Below, piece by piece: positions 1-9,041 of a stretch of DNA of 44,334 nt (position 1 is its first letter; each line of letters starts with the position of its first letter). A model generated the notes under the pieces. It saw nothing but the letters and a program-made list of their open reading frames with translations, made no database searches and was not told the DNA's origin. The position numbers and the translations under genes are program-made. The stretch is from Chara braunii (Eukaryota > Streptophyta > Charophyceae > Charales > Characeae), in assembly GCA_003427395.1 (NCBI GenBank), contig BFEA01000003.1, positions 505,548-549,881 on the forward strand, in the 5' to 3' direction.

Positions 1-162
1 GCGCCAGACCCCATTCACACCATGTAACGATGATGATGATGTATGTTCAGGGCTGCATTGCAATATTGATTGTTCGGATCACTGGTATCTAAGTCTTCCG
101 CTGTGTTATCTTGTACTTTGTATTGAGAGGTCGGTTCTTGTTCTGGTCTGGACGTTACAATA

Positions 163-1400
163 TGCAACAGATGCAAAATCAGCAGCGGACTTGAGATGGC
201 GCAGTGTGCCCACACAAAAGAACTCAGAGATATGGCCTTCGGCCAGGAACTCGAAACTTGTCACATCTCATGGCTATGGCGTCTGAGCGCCAGTCTGGAA
301 TTCCCACCCGAACACTGTATCCACCATCAGAGACACTCACATGCATGTACGCACACAACACTTGGATTGGATCTACCCTGAATGTCTGCACATACACACA
401 CACCAACTACGAATTCGTCACACTGGCAGCTATGGCCGTTGTCGTCTTCCTCCTCTCTAGCGGCTATGGCCGCTTGTTCTCTTCCACCTTCGGGCTCTAT
501 TGCTGACCACCAGTGAACTCAGTGCACAAGTCACTCGATCAGCGCTTCTGCGTAGTTCCCCAGATAACGAGTGTGACTGATGGCCCTCTTTATTTATACT
601 GTTTCGTTTGGTGGTCTGGGCCTGCCCGATGTCCCAGGCCCTCAAGATGTGCAGTCCCACTCTGGTACTTGGTGCAAAACGGACTGGACTGGGACTGCCC
701 TTTCACTTGCCCCTTCAGTGTTGACTTGTTTCTTGACCTTTCAGAGATCGACGGACTGGCCTTTCAACCTGCGAGAGGTCAAGTTGACTCTTCGAGCACT
801 ACTCTAGCCACGACCTACTGATTTTTCAGAGGACGTATGGTTTGGCCAAACAGATTTGTAACTTGGTACATGATATTTGTATTAATTTGAGAATATCCTC
901 GAAGATAGAGCTTTGGCGATAAAGTGAAATTCTTGTCTACACTTATCAGTCTTGGAAAAACCAATATTACAATGGAAGCACCTGTCTCTAATATAATAAA
1001 AAACCTGAGTAGATCTGGATTTTGTGATCAAGCGGGTAAACCACATGCCAAATTGGCCTGGGTGAACTTGGATATTGCGAAGATTTTTAAAAAATTTAAT
1101 CAGATTCTACAAGGTGTTTGTAATTGTTTTAGTTATGTACACAATCCTTTCGAAAGGTCAACTGTAAGTTTGCCATTTTAGGAAATTTACAGATGACCCT
1201 TAAGACTTCTAAACAACTAATATACGGATGAAGTCCACAGGACCTAAACTGCACACACAAAATATTTGTACACAGTTTTAGGGACAGGTCGCGGGTTCAA
1301 AGCGCACAGGGTCAATGGGCAACTATACAGTGGGCTAGGGAAGGGCTGGGATCGAGTCCTGGTAGCTGCAATGTTGCGCGAACCGGGTGAAACCCTTTCA
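163..1400 (-). repeat. Relic LTR of the element 1/2 family, interrupted
   Basis: Positions 163-820 align by eye in reverse orientation with the LTRs of elements 1 and 2: the conserved order is the U5 stretch with GGCTATGGC motifs, the TATA-like box (592-598, minus) and the promoter-proximal U3. Homology is lost near 820 and resumes near 1270 with the U3 tip, ending at 1400 in the complement of TGAAA. The intervening block is a maturase-like fragment and is not LTR. The flanking 5-mers do not match, so a clean solo LTR is not shown. No gene is seen in 1-162. Confidence 0.7.
924..1181 (+). pseudogene. Group II intron maturase domain X fragment, probably of mitochondrial origin
   Basis: The 85-residue frame begins at a GTG and has the maturase C-terminal pattern: an APVSNIIKNL segment, GFCDQAGKP, an aromatic-rich LAWVNLD block, then KKFNQILQGV followed by NCFSYVHN. 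This corresponds to the conserved Gly-x-x-Asn-Tyr-Tyr-Ser-Phe region of the type II intron maturase domain (domain X), which binds intron RNA to help splicing. The conserved NYY is NCF here, the frame stops at 1179-1181, and an upstream frame is closed by a TAG at 906-908. Only the last third of a maturase is present. The A+T-rich composition differs from the surrounding LTR, which fits a mitochondrial DNA insertion. A relic of a nuclear-encoded maturase is the alternative. Confidence 0.6.
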
Positions 1401-1611
1401 GTTGGCTTTTTTTTTTCACAAGGGCGACGACCTTGAATTTATGAGATGTCACTGGATTCGAACGTGGGTCGGTATTTCAACAGTTCGTGGGTGTACCGAA
1501 GTGAAAAAAACAAAGCGTGAAAAATGGACGAAAAGAGAACTCAAAGAACCCACCAAGTGGCGGGCAGAAAGTCCCCCCATATGTTGCAGGCACTGTTTTT
1601 TAACTTAAAAT
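1401..1611. other. Short non-coding spacer left of the hAT-like element
   Basis: No gene is seen. With the hAT-like insertion and one target copy removed, this stretch continues directly into 12651-12865, so the two form the original host sequence of about 430 bases between the LTR relic and element 2. Confidence 0.6.
1604..1611. repeat. Left target-site duplication of the hAT-like element
   Basis: The octamer CTTAAAAT lies directly before the TAGTGTTGCA terminus and recurs exactly at 12643-12650 after the opposite terminus. Eight base pairs is the standard hAT duplication length. Confidence 0.8.
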
Positions 1612-1709
1612 TAGTGTTGCACACCCCGACGGTTGGCAGCCCTCGGCTGTCGACCAGCCGACCGGTCACCTGGTCGCCACCTGCCTGTCGGAGGTCATCG
1701 GCACACAGC

Positions 1710-1732
1710 AAAAAAAAAAAAAAAAAAAAAAA
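1710..1732. repeat. Homopolymer A tract inside the hAT-like element
   Basis: An uninterrupted run of A, followed by a shorter A-rich stretch to 1742. No gene is associated. Confidence 0.9.
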
Positions 1733-1772
1733 GGAAAAAAAAGGTTCAGAACCCCCAATAACCCCTATGCGG

Positions 1773-1775
<3 letters not shown>

Positions 1776-1812
<37 letters not shown>
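1776..1812. repeat. GA microsatellite at the element 1 insertion site
   Basis: A near-perfect (GA)n run abuts the first TG of element 1. A second GA run starts immediately beyond its 3' end (11415-11454), so element 1 appears to have inserted into a GA tract. That tract blurs any 5-bp target duplication. Confidence 0.85.
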
Positions 1813-1815
<3 letters not shown>

Positions 1816-2788
1816 AACGGTATTCACCTGTTTGCAGTAGCCGATGCAGATCCCAGGGCTCGATCCCTAGTCCTCACCTTACCTGTGTACAGTATTTGTG
1901 TCGACCACGAGAGTTGAACCCGTGACCTGTGTATTTGTAACAGTTGGTGGACTGTCGTAGGGTTCGTAGGTAGCAGGGGTTCGAGCTGTAGACCTGTCTC
2001 GTAGAAGTCTTAGGGAGTTCTAGAAGTCGTAACTGTAGAACTTCTGAAGGGTCAAGGTCGTAGCTGCTACAGTCCTGAAGGGTCAAGGTCGTAGCTGCTA
2101 CAGTCTTCGAAAGGCCAGAACCCAGACTTCCGGAAGGTCCTGGTAGTGGCCTTTCGAAGTTGCTCACGTTTAGGCTGAGGCAAGTGGGCAAGTGGTGAGC
2201 CCAACTGCAGTACGTCGGAGGAGCGACTGCATTGAGTTGGCAGTGTAAACCCATGCAGTCAGCGGTACCGGTCCCTGTCAGTCACAGTCCAGTCAAGCGA
2301 GTACCGTGTGGGACTGTGTGCACCAGGGTCATGGGAAAGGGGCAGACCAACAAGCTACAGAAGTATAAATCAAGAGGCAGCGCCCAACCATTCATTCATT
2401 CCTGCGTGAGCCATGCGGAAGCGCTGCCACAACGACTTGTGCGAGGTGGTCTGCAGTGAGCCCGAAGACAAAGTGGGCGAGAAGGAGCTTAGCCATAGCG
2501 ATAGGTTAGCAGCGGCCAAAGCCGCCATAGCTGTAGGTAGAGTGAAGCGTGTGTGTGTGTGTGTATGTGTGTACAGGGTATCGCGTGTGGGATATCCAGG
2601 GTGATCCTGCGAGAGGGAACAGAGAGTTGTGCAGGCGTTGAGCCGCCATAGCCATCTGAAGTGAACTTGTATCTGAACTGTGTTCTTGTTTGCCATATCT
2701 CTGAGTTCTGAGTGGGCGCTTGTCGCCAGTTTGCTGTGCAACCTGTTTACATACGTGAGAAGAGTGAATGAAAGCGAGTCTGATTGCA
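1813..2788 (+). repeat. 5' LTR of element 1
   Basis: It begins TGAAACGG, ends TTGCA and is repeated at 10525-11412. It holds a T-arm-like hairpin near its tip (1851-1870), the direct repeat GAAGGGTCAAGGTCGTAGC in U3 (2045 and 2079), the TATA box at 2364 and three CCATAGC motifs in U5. The primer-binding site follows one base after its end. Confidence 0.93.
2364..2370 (+). promoter_or_regulatory. TATA box of the element 1 5' LTR
   Basis: TATAAAT sits in a block conserved in every LTR of the family: 11058-11064 in the 3' LTR, and on the minus strand at 13334-13340, 19566-19572 and 592-598. Transcription should start about 30 bases downstream, near the CATTCATTCATTC stretch. The start site is inferred. 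Confidence 0.75.
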
Positions 2789-2789
2789 T

Positions 2790-2801
2790 TGGTATCAGAG
2801 C
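2790..2801 (+). other. Primer-binding site for initiator tRNA-Met
   Basis: TGGTATCAGAGC is the exact complement of the plant initiator tRNA-Met 3' end and starts two bases after the 5' LTR terminus. This is where minus-strand DNA synthesis would be primed. Confidence 0.92.
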
Positions 2802-2954
2802 TGGTACCCGCTATTCCACGCATGTCCGTCGTGTGCCGCAGGGAGAGCTACGCGCCATAGCCGAAGTCACCATCAGAGAAGAAGTCCGCCATGGCGGATC
2901 CGGAGGTTGGAGAAGCCACCGCGTGCACCTGCAAAGAAGACCACGTCCGAGAAG

Positions 2955-2956
<2 letters not shown>

Positions 2957-3034
<78 letters not shown>
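2957..3034 (+). repeat. GA microsatellite in the element 1 leader
   Basis: About 39 GA units followed by TGAG and a segment containing TACAAG and TACCTGTG. The same arrangement recurs after the GA tracts at 3089-3150 and 3798-3873. Confidence 0.95.
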
Positions 3035-3037
<3 letters not shown>

Positions 3038-3086
3038 GTGATACAAGGATTGTTTGCTACGTACCTGTGTTGAAGACATCGCTACG

Positions 3087-3088
<2 letters not shown>

Positions 3089-3153
<65 letters not shown>

Positions 3154-3796
3154 GCGGTACAAGTTTGGTTGTCACTTACCTGTGAAGTGTGTCGTGCAGT
3201 CCCACGAAGTGAGAGGCGGCCATAGCCGCGGACCTTGACCACGGAGAACGAAGGAGGTTGAGAGAGAAGGTGGAAGAGGAGACTGAGAAGGTAAAGAGAA
3301 GCCATAGCCGAGAAGGAAAGGAGAGACGATAAAAAAAAAAAAAAAGGGAAGACGACAGTCGGGGTGAAGAGCAAGGAGGCGAGGAAGGAGAAAGGAAGGA
3401 GAAGGGTGGCGACAAAAGTGAAGCTGGCAGCCATAGCCGACCGGAGGAAGTTGACCAGAAGAGTTTATCGGGCGTTGACCGGGGGTTGACCAGGGGTTGA
3501 CAGCAGCGTTGACCGAGCGTTGACCAAGGCATTGACCAAGGCGTTGACCACGAAGTTGACTAAGCTGGAGCCGGTATAATCTCGCCTAGCCTTCAACCTA
3601 TCCCCTCGCCCTATGGATGTGCACACACCCTGTGGTATTTGCTGAGTCAAGTCTGTCTGTCTCTTCTTTCTGCATCGAGTCTCTTTTGTCTAGGTGCAGG
3701 AACTCTGTGGATGAAGGATAGGGCCTCGTTGACCAAACCCCTGCCGGACTAAGTAGGGCTAAAGACTGTGTCTGACGACTCGACTGTTCCGGAGGA
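3089..3796 (+). repeat. Leader duplication, copy A
   Basis: The copy starts with a GA microsatellite (3089-3150) and continues through TTGTCACTTACCTGTG, three CCATAGC motifs, a run of GTTGACC-type repeats (3470-3560) and a block containing CTATCCCCTCGCCCTATGGA. Copy B at 3798-4420 repeats this order with numerous differences. The GTTGACC cluster is specific to copy A. No coding frame is apparent. Confidence 0.85.
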
Positions 3797-3797
3797 N
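3797..3797. other. Single-N assembly join in the leader
   Basis: One N lies at the boundary between the two leader copies and directly before a GA tract, a likely place for an assembler to join contigs. GA length here is unreliable. Confidence 0.7.
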
Positions 3798-3877
<80 letters not shown>

Positions 3878-4420
3878 TGGTTGTCACTTACCTGTGGAGA
3901 CCGTTGTGCAGCCCAGCGAAGAGGAAGGAGGCGGCCATAGCTGCAGAGCTCGCCCACAGAGTACCGGAGAAGGGTGAAAGAGAGGACGGAGGGATAGATC
4001 GAGAAGAGTGAGGAAACCATAGCCGAAGAAGATGGGGGAACCGAAGAAAAAAAAAAAAAAGGAAAGAGAAGACAGATGGGGTGGAGAAGAAAGAGGCGAG
4101 AAAAGAGAAAGGAAGGGGAAGGTTGGTAAGGAGGAAGAAGACGGCAGCCATAGCTGATCGGGAGAGTCACGACTTTGACCAAACTGGAGCCGGTATAATC
4201 TCGCCAAGCTTTCAGCCTATCCCCTCGCCCTATGGATGTGCACACTCCCTGTGGTACTTGCTGAGTCAAGTTTGTCTGTCTCTTCTTTCTGCATTGAGTC
4301 TCTTTTGTCCAGATGATAGGAACTCTGTGGATGAAGGATAGGGCTTTGTTGACCAAACCCACACGGGCTGAGTAGGGCTAAAGACTGTGTCTGACGACTC
4401 GACTGTCCTGGAGGACACGA
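3798..4420 (+). repeat. Leader duplication, copy B
   Basis: This diverged second copy of 3089-3796 contains the GA tract 3798-3873, TTGTCACTTACCTGTGG, CCATAGC motifs at 3935, 4017 and 4148 matching those at 3220, 3302 and 3431, and the block from CTGGAGCCGGTATAATCTCG to GACGACTCGACTGT. The copies differ by many substitutions and indels, so this is a genuine old duplication and not an assembly echo. The leader continues without a recognisable gene to the Gag start at 4782. Confidence 0.85.
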
Positions 4421-5951
4421 ACCCTCTCAAGGACCGGTACTGGCCAGCGGGCTGCTCGGTGTGGCACGGGAGGCCCAAAATTCGAGTTGTGGGCTGCACA
4501 ACAGGCCGTCTAAGTCTTGAGAGGACCTGCTGATCGCGTCGTCCTGTCTGCGACATTAAAGAATTTCTGAGGAGTTACGGGGGATCTCCTTAAATGCCTC
4601 CTTATCAGCAACAGGTCCTGTAGTGACAGCCTTAGAGTAGGTCCAGGTTAGTGATCCTAGTTGACAGGATCCTGTTCGGATTCTGTAAGTTCTTAGATTG
4701 AGTCAGTAGGTTGTGTCAGTTAGGGGGTAGAGTCTTAAGTGGTGAGGACTGGAACCGTTGTTCGGTTGTGCACGAGACACCATGGTTGACACCCGTGGTG
4801 GGAAGAGTACTGCCCCCTACACCCAAGCTCAAGAGGAGCAAGCCGCCGCCCTACTGAGAGGGAGAAGGGAGAAGGAGCTCCTCAAGCAAGCGAAGTTGAA
4901 GGCGATAGCGGAGGAGCAGGGACGAAGAAGAAGAAGTTGGAAGAGGAGACGGAGGAGATGTTGAAGCTATAGTAGGAGGAGGAAGAGAAGAGGAAGGCTG
5001 CCGAAGAAGAAGCAGCAGAAGAGGAGGCGATAGAAGATGAACCCCTTGAAAGGAGACACAGGGAAGGACGAGGGGAAAGCAATGGCACGAAGGAGAAGGA
5101 CAAATGGATGGAGAGAAAGATTAGCAAGTGGGTGGCTAACTTATCGTTGGGAGAGGATGAGGAGGCACTGCTGTACATGCCCCAGGAGGAGAGAGAAACA
5201 TTTGCCAGGCAATTGGAAGCGATGGAGGACCCCTTGGAATGCCAAACGACAGAAGATGAAAAAATCTTGGACTGGAAGTTGCGTATGATGAGGGAGAAAA
5301 AGAGGAGGAGGGAGGAAGCCAACCGGATGGCTAGAGAGGTGGAGAGAGTGTGGGCGTGCAGATTAGAGGTACAGGCACAAGCAAAGACCCCCGCAAAGTT
5401 CGATAAGATTCTGGGGTACCCGGAGGTACTGAGCGAGGCCTGGATTGAGGAGCATCAGGCCAATAAGGGTCCAGATGTGACCCTTCACGCCATTCGATCC
5501 GGGTTTAGAGAGTTTGCGCGCGACGTGGTAACCCACGTCGGGACTGAAGTAAAAAGATTAAAGGAAAGCGCAGAGAAGTTATGCGCGGGCGTTATTGAAG
5601 GCGCCAAGCGGTGGCCACAGCAGAGGCCGCATCGCGTCCCCGCAAAGAGCGTGTAAATCTCAAATTCCCTGACGCTTATAGCGGGAAAAAGGATGGTAGT
5701 TTCCATAATTGGGAGGCTAGCATTAATACATACGTGTATTTACAACATATCCCCCATCGAGGAGCAAGTCCTCGTAGCCTTCCATGCGTTGAAGGACGAC
5801 GCGACCAGCTTCGCCAGGTCCCTTGCGCGCGTTGCTGATTGCAAGCATAATATGATTGCATATTCTAGGCTCACCCCTCTCTCCACTTTCCTCAAACTCC
5901 TCCGTAAGAGGTTCACCGATGTCACGAGAGGCGTCAGGGCCTCTGACAAAC

Positions 5952-6110
5952 TCCAAACCATCCACTCACGACATTGGAGGAGTGCGTGAGCACTCTAAGC
6001 TGTCATGGATGACTTGGTAGTCGTCCCAGANTCCAAACCATCCACTCACGACATTGGAGGAGTGCGTGAGCACTCTAAGCTGTCATGGATGACTTGGTAG
6101 TCGTCCCAGA
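5952..6110 (+). other. Assembly duplication around a single N in Gag
   Basis: Positions 5952-6030 are identical to 6032-6110, separated by one N. This is the signature of two contig ends whose 79-bp overlap was not merged. Collapsing it removes 80 bases and puts the downstream capsid frame (6085 on) in phase with the upstream one (5693 on). Two in-frame stops remain. Confidence 0.9.
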
Positions 6111-6832
6111 CCACGAGGTCACTGAGACCCAGCTGGTCCAATTGTTCTATCGTGCCATACCAGAGCCCTTGCGAGGGCACCTCTTCGACAAGACCCAACA
6201 GGCCAACATGATGTATGATGCGCTAAGTAGAGAAGTGGTCATGTTTGCGGTGAAGTCCATGCCAGTTTCCACTTTTTGGCATAAGGACTTAGATAAGGGC
6301 AAAAAGTGGAAAGGTCGTACCATCTCTGGCCAGGTTAGGGTTACTTTAGACGAGGCTGGGACTGCCGAAGTTCCCTACAGTCAGATTGAGTGGGGGCTCG
6401 AGGAGTAAGACAGTAGTGTAGGCTAAGGGAGGACCTACATTGCTGTCGCGGCTGGAGGGAGGCCGCAAAGTAGAGGAGGAGGCCAGGGCCAAAGGGGCCA
6501 GGCCACGGGAGGTCGAGGACCGGGCACATAGGGGGTTGGCGGTCAAAGGAGCCGCCAAGAGGGAGGTAGGGGTCAAGGTCCCCCGTCAAATCGTCAAGGT
6601 CCCAGTCGGTCCCCGCAGCGACGAGGTGGAGGGTCACCTCAAAGGAGAGGAGGTTGGCACCTTGGTTGGCCACAAGACCGGCCTTGGGAAGATTTGGGTT
6701 TGGACCAGAGAGTTTGGCAACAGCGTATGGATCAGGGGCAATGCGTATATTGCGGTGACCCGGCCCATATTATTAAATAGTCCTAAATATAGACAGGCCC
6801 GATGGGCTGCCCAGGGTCAAAAGGCAGTGTCA

Positions 6833-6856
6833 GGGGGGGGGGGGGGGGGGGGGGGT
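6833..6856 (+). repeat. Homopolymer G run in Gag
   Basis: Twenty-four consecutive G residues lie in the Gag tail. The aligned place in element 2 (near 16400, minus strand) has only GGTAGGGG. It could form a G-quadruplex but may also be a sequencing or assembly expansion. Confidence 0.85.
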
Positions 6857-7016
6857 TGCAACTGCCCCTACTACTAGGCCATGCGGGGAGGCGAGCGCGC
6901 GCGTACAGGAAACTCCCTTACCACACGAGCCTTCGGCAGAGGTTGCAGGCCTGTGCCTAGCTAGCTGTCCAAAGACTGATTGTGTTAGCGTCTCTCTAGG
7001 CACTTCCCTCACAGGC

Positions 7017-9041
7017 GTGGCAGAACAGTTGAAGGAGAGGATGCCTGCCTGGGCCAAAATGAAGAAGGATAGTAAGGGACTAGTAGTCCTAGTGGATGTA
7101 GAGGTTTTTAGAAGTAGATTTGGGGCCCTTATAGATTCGGGGGCTACCTGCAGTTATATTAGTTGTAGAGCGCTGAAGAAGTTGAGGCTAGGGTTAAAAG
7201 TCCAGAAGTTGGAAGACCCCATAGTTAGTATCCTCGCAGATAACCGCACTTTGCATGTTGAGCACTACGTAGAGGGAGTCCAGACGTAGTTCCGCCTACA
7301 GAAAGATGGGAAGGTGGAAAAAGTTCTCCATTCCCTGACTCTCCTCGTGCAGGACGATCTCCCTTTTGACATAGTGTTAGGAATGGATTGGGGAGAGGCA
7401 GCAGGGGCCACACTTCATCTGAGAGAGCATGAGTGTAGGCTCCCTAGTCCGTCAGGCGAGGTTAAGATTGCCCGCCTATTTCATGTGTTTAAAGTAGACA
7501 ACTCCCTGACACATTGTTGTCTTAGTGCTCCCGCGTTCGCCTGACTAGTGCGAAAGGGGCAGTTCGAGGAGCAGGTCTTCGTAGCGTATGTCAGACCTGT
7601 TACTGGGCCTAAAGAAGACTAGCCCATAGATCCAGCCATTTCCAAGCTGCTGGAAGAATTTAAAGATTTGACAGAGCCGCCAACAGGAGTAGTGCCGCGG
7701 CCAATCCAACACAGGATAGAGATAGAGCCTGGCAGTAGGACTCCTAAGGGAGCAGTTTACAGGATGTCCCCAAGGGAGTTACAGGAGCTGCACAAGCAGT
7801 TGGATGAGCTCCTTAAGAAAGGTTGGATTAGGCCCAGTTCGTCTCCTTTTGGAGCACCTGTTTTGTTCGTTCCCAAAAAGGAAGGAGAATTGCGTATGTG
7901 CATAGACCATAGGGGTCTGAATGCGATCACGGTAAAGAATGTTGAGCCACTGCCCAGGATAGACGATCTCTTAGATTGGGTGCAGGGTTGCAGATATTTT
8001 TCGAAGATTGATTTGAAGTCCGGATATCATCAGGTAGAGGTCCATCCTGATAACCAGTACAAGACTGCTTTCCGGACTAGATATGGGCACTATGAGTTCA
8101 TAGTGATGCCCTTTGGACTGACCAATGCGCCAGCTACATTTCAGCGATGTATGAATGATTTGTTTAGGCCTTGGTTAGATAGATTCGTCGCAGTTTACTT
8201 AGATGACATCTTAGTGTTCAATAGGACCTTCCAAGAGCACCGGGGTCATTTGAGGCAGGTCTTGGAGAAGCTAAGAGAGGATAACTTCAAAATCAACGTG
8301 AAGAAGTGCGAGTGGGCTAGGGCACAAGTCCTGTACTTGGGCCACGCTTTGGACGGAGATGGCATTAAGCCTGAGGACAGTAAGATAACGGTGATTAGAG
8401 ATTGGCCGACGCCCCGCACGTTGACTGCGTTGCGGTCGTTCCTGGGCCTAGCTAATTACTATAGGAAGTTCGTGAGGAACGTCTCGACTATCGCTGCTCA
8501 CCTTCGCAGGTTGCTCAAGAAAGAGGCAATCTGGCAGTGGGATAAAGACAATACGTCTGCGCTGAAGAAGTTAAAGCGCGCATTGATAGAGTATCCTGTC
8601 CTCAAAGCAGCAGATCCGTCTTTGCCAGTTGTCGTCACCACGGACGCGAGTCAGTATGGAATAGGCGCCGTGTTACAACAGGACGACGACAATGGCTACA
8701 AACCCGTAGAGTTTATGTCAGCCAGGATGCCCTCAGAGAAGGTTGCTACCTCGACGTACGAGAGGGAACTCTACGCTCTCAGGCAGGCCTTAGAGCACTG
8801 GAAACATTACCTGCTTGGGAGGCTCTTCAAAGTGTATTCAAACCACGAGACTCTGAGGTGGCTGAAGACACAGGCCAAATTGACACCTAAGTTGACTAGG
8901 TGGGTCGTTGAGATAGACCAATACGACTTTGAGCTCAAGCCTCTTAAAGCCAAGTATAATGTAGTTGCGGATGCTCTAAGTAGGATATCCGACTACTTTG
9001 GAGCTATAGTTCACTATCTGGACATAGGGAGTGACCTGTAG
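7017..9041 (+). pseudogene. pol: Element 1 protease, reverse transcriptase and RNase H
   Basis: One reading frame runs through this interval, broken by stops at 7287, 7542 and 7620 and ended by TAG at 9039. Protease: ALIDSGATCSYIS (7115-7160) carries the catalytic DSG, and DIVLGMDW near 7370 is the second conserved strand. Reverse transcriptase opens near 7690 and is intact for over 450 codons: SSSPFGAPVLFVPKK, motif A FSKIDLKSGYHQ, MPFGLTNAPATFQ, motif C YLDD (8200). RNase H: TDAS near 8640, YERELYA, then YSNHETLRW and ADALSR. The third catalytic position is Asn (AAC, 8841-8843) where the family has Asp, predicting loss of RNase H. The terminal TAG probably replaced CAG, since integrase sequence continues in frame. 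Confidence 0.92.

Larger units (their letters stand above)
4782..6880 (+). pseudogene. gag: Element 1 Gag (capsid and zinc-knuckle remnant)
   Basis: I start Gag at the ATG of MVDTRGGK because element 2 has a similar start context. The N-terminus is highly charged and probably coiled-coil (to about 5350). The capsid region follows: KFPDAYSGKKDG, W-x-A near 5715, FARSLARVADC, VTRGVRASDKLQTIHS, then EPQL-like LVQLFYRAIPEPLRGH (6133 on). Gag packages element RNA. The frame is broken by a shift near 5650, another near 5750, and TGA/TAA at 5987 and 5996. The knuckle near 6740-6785 keeps C-x2-C-x4-H but its last Cys is Ser, with stops either side. A 24-base G run interrupts 6833-6856. An exact 79-bp assembly duplication also lies inside. 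Confidence 0.8.

Noticed and set aside
2680-3175. Long frames rich in Arg-Glu or Ser-Leu repeats
   Set aside because: They are translations of GA/CT microsatellites in the element 1 leader, with no conserved domain.
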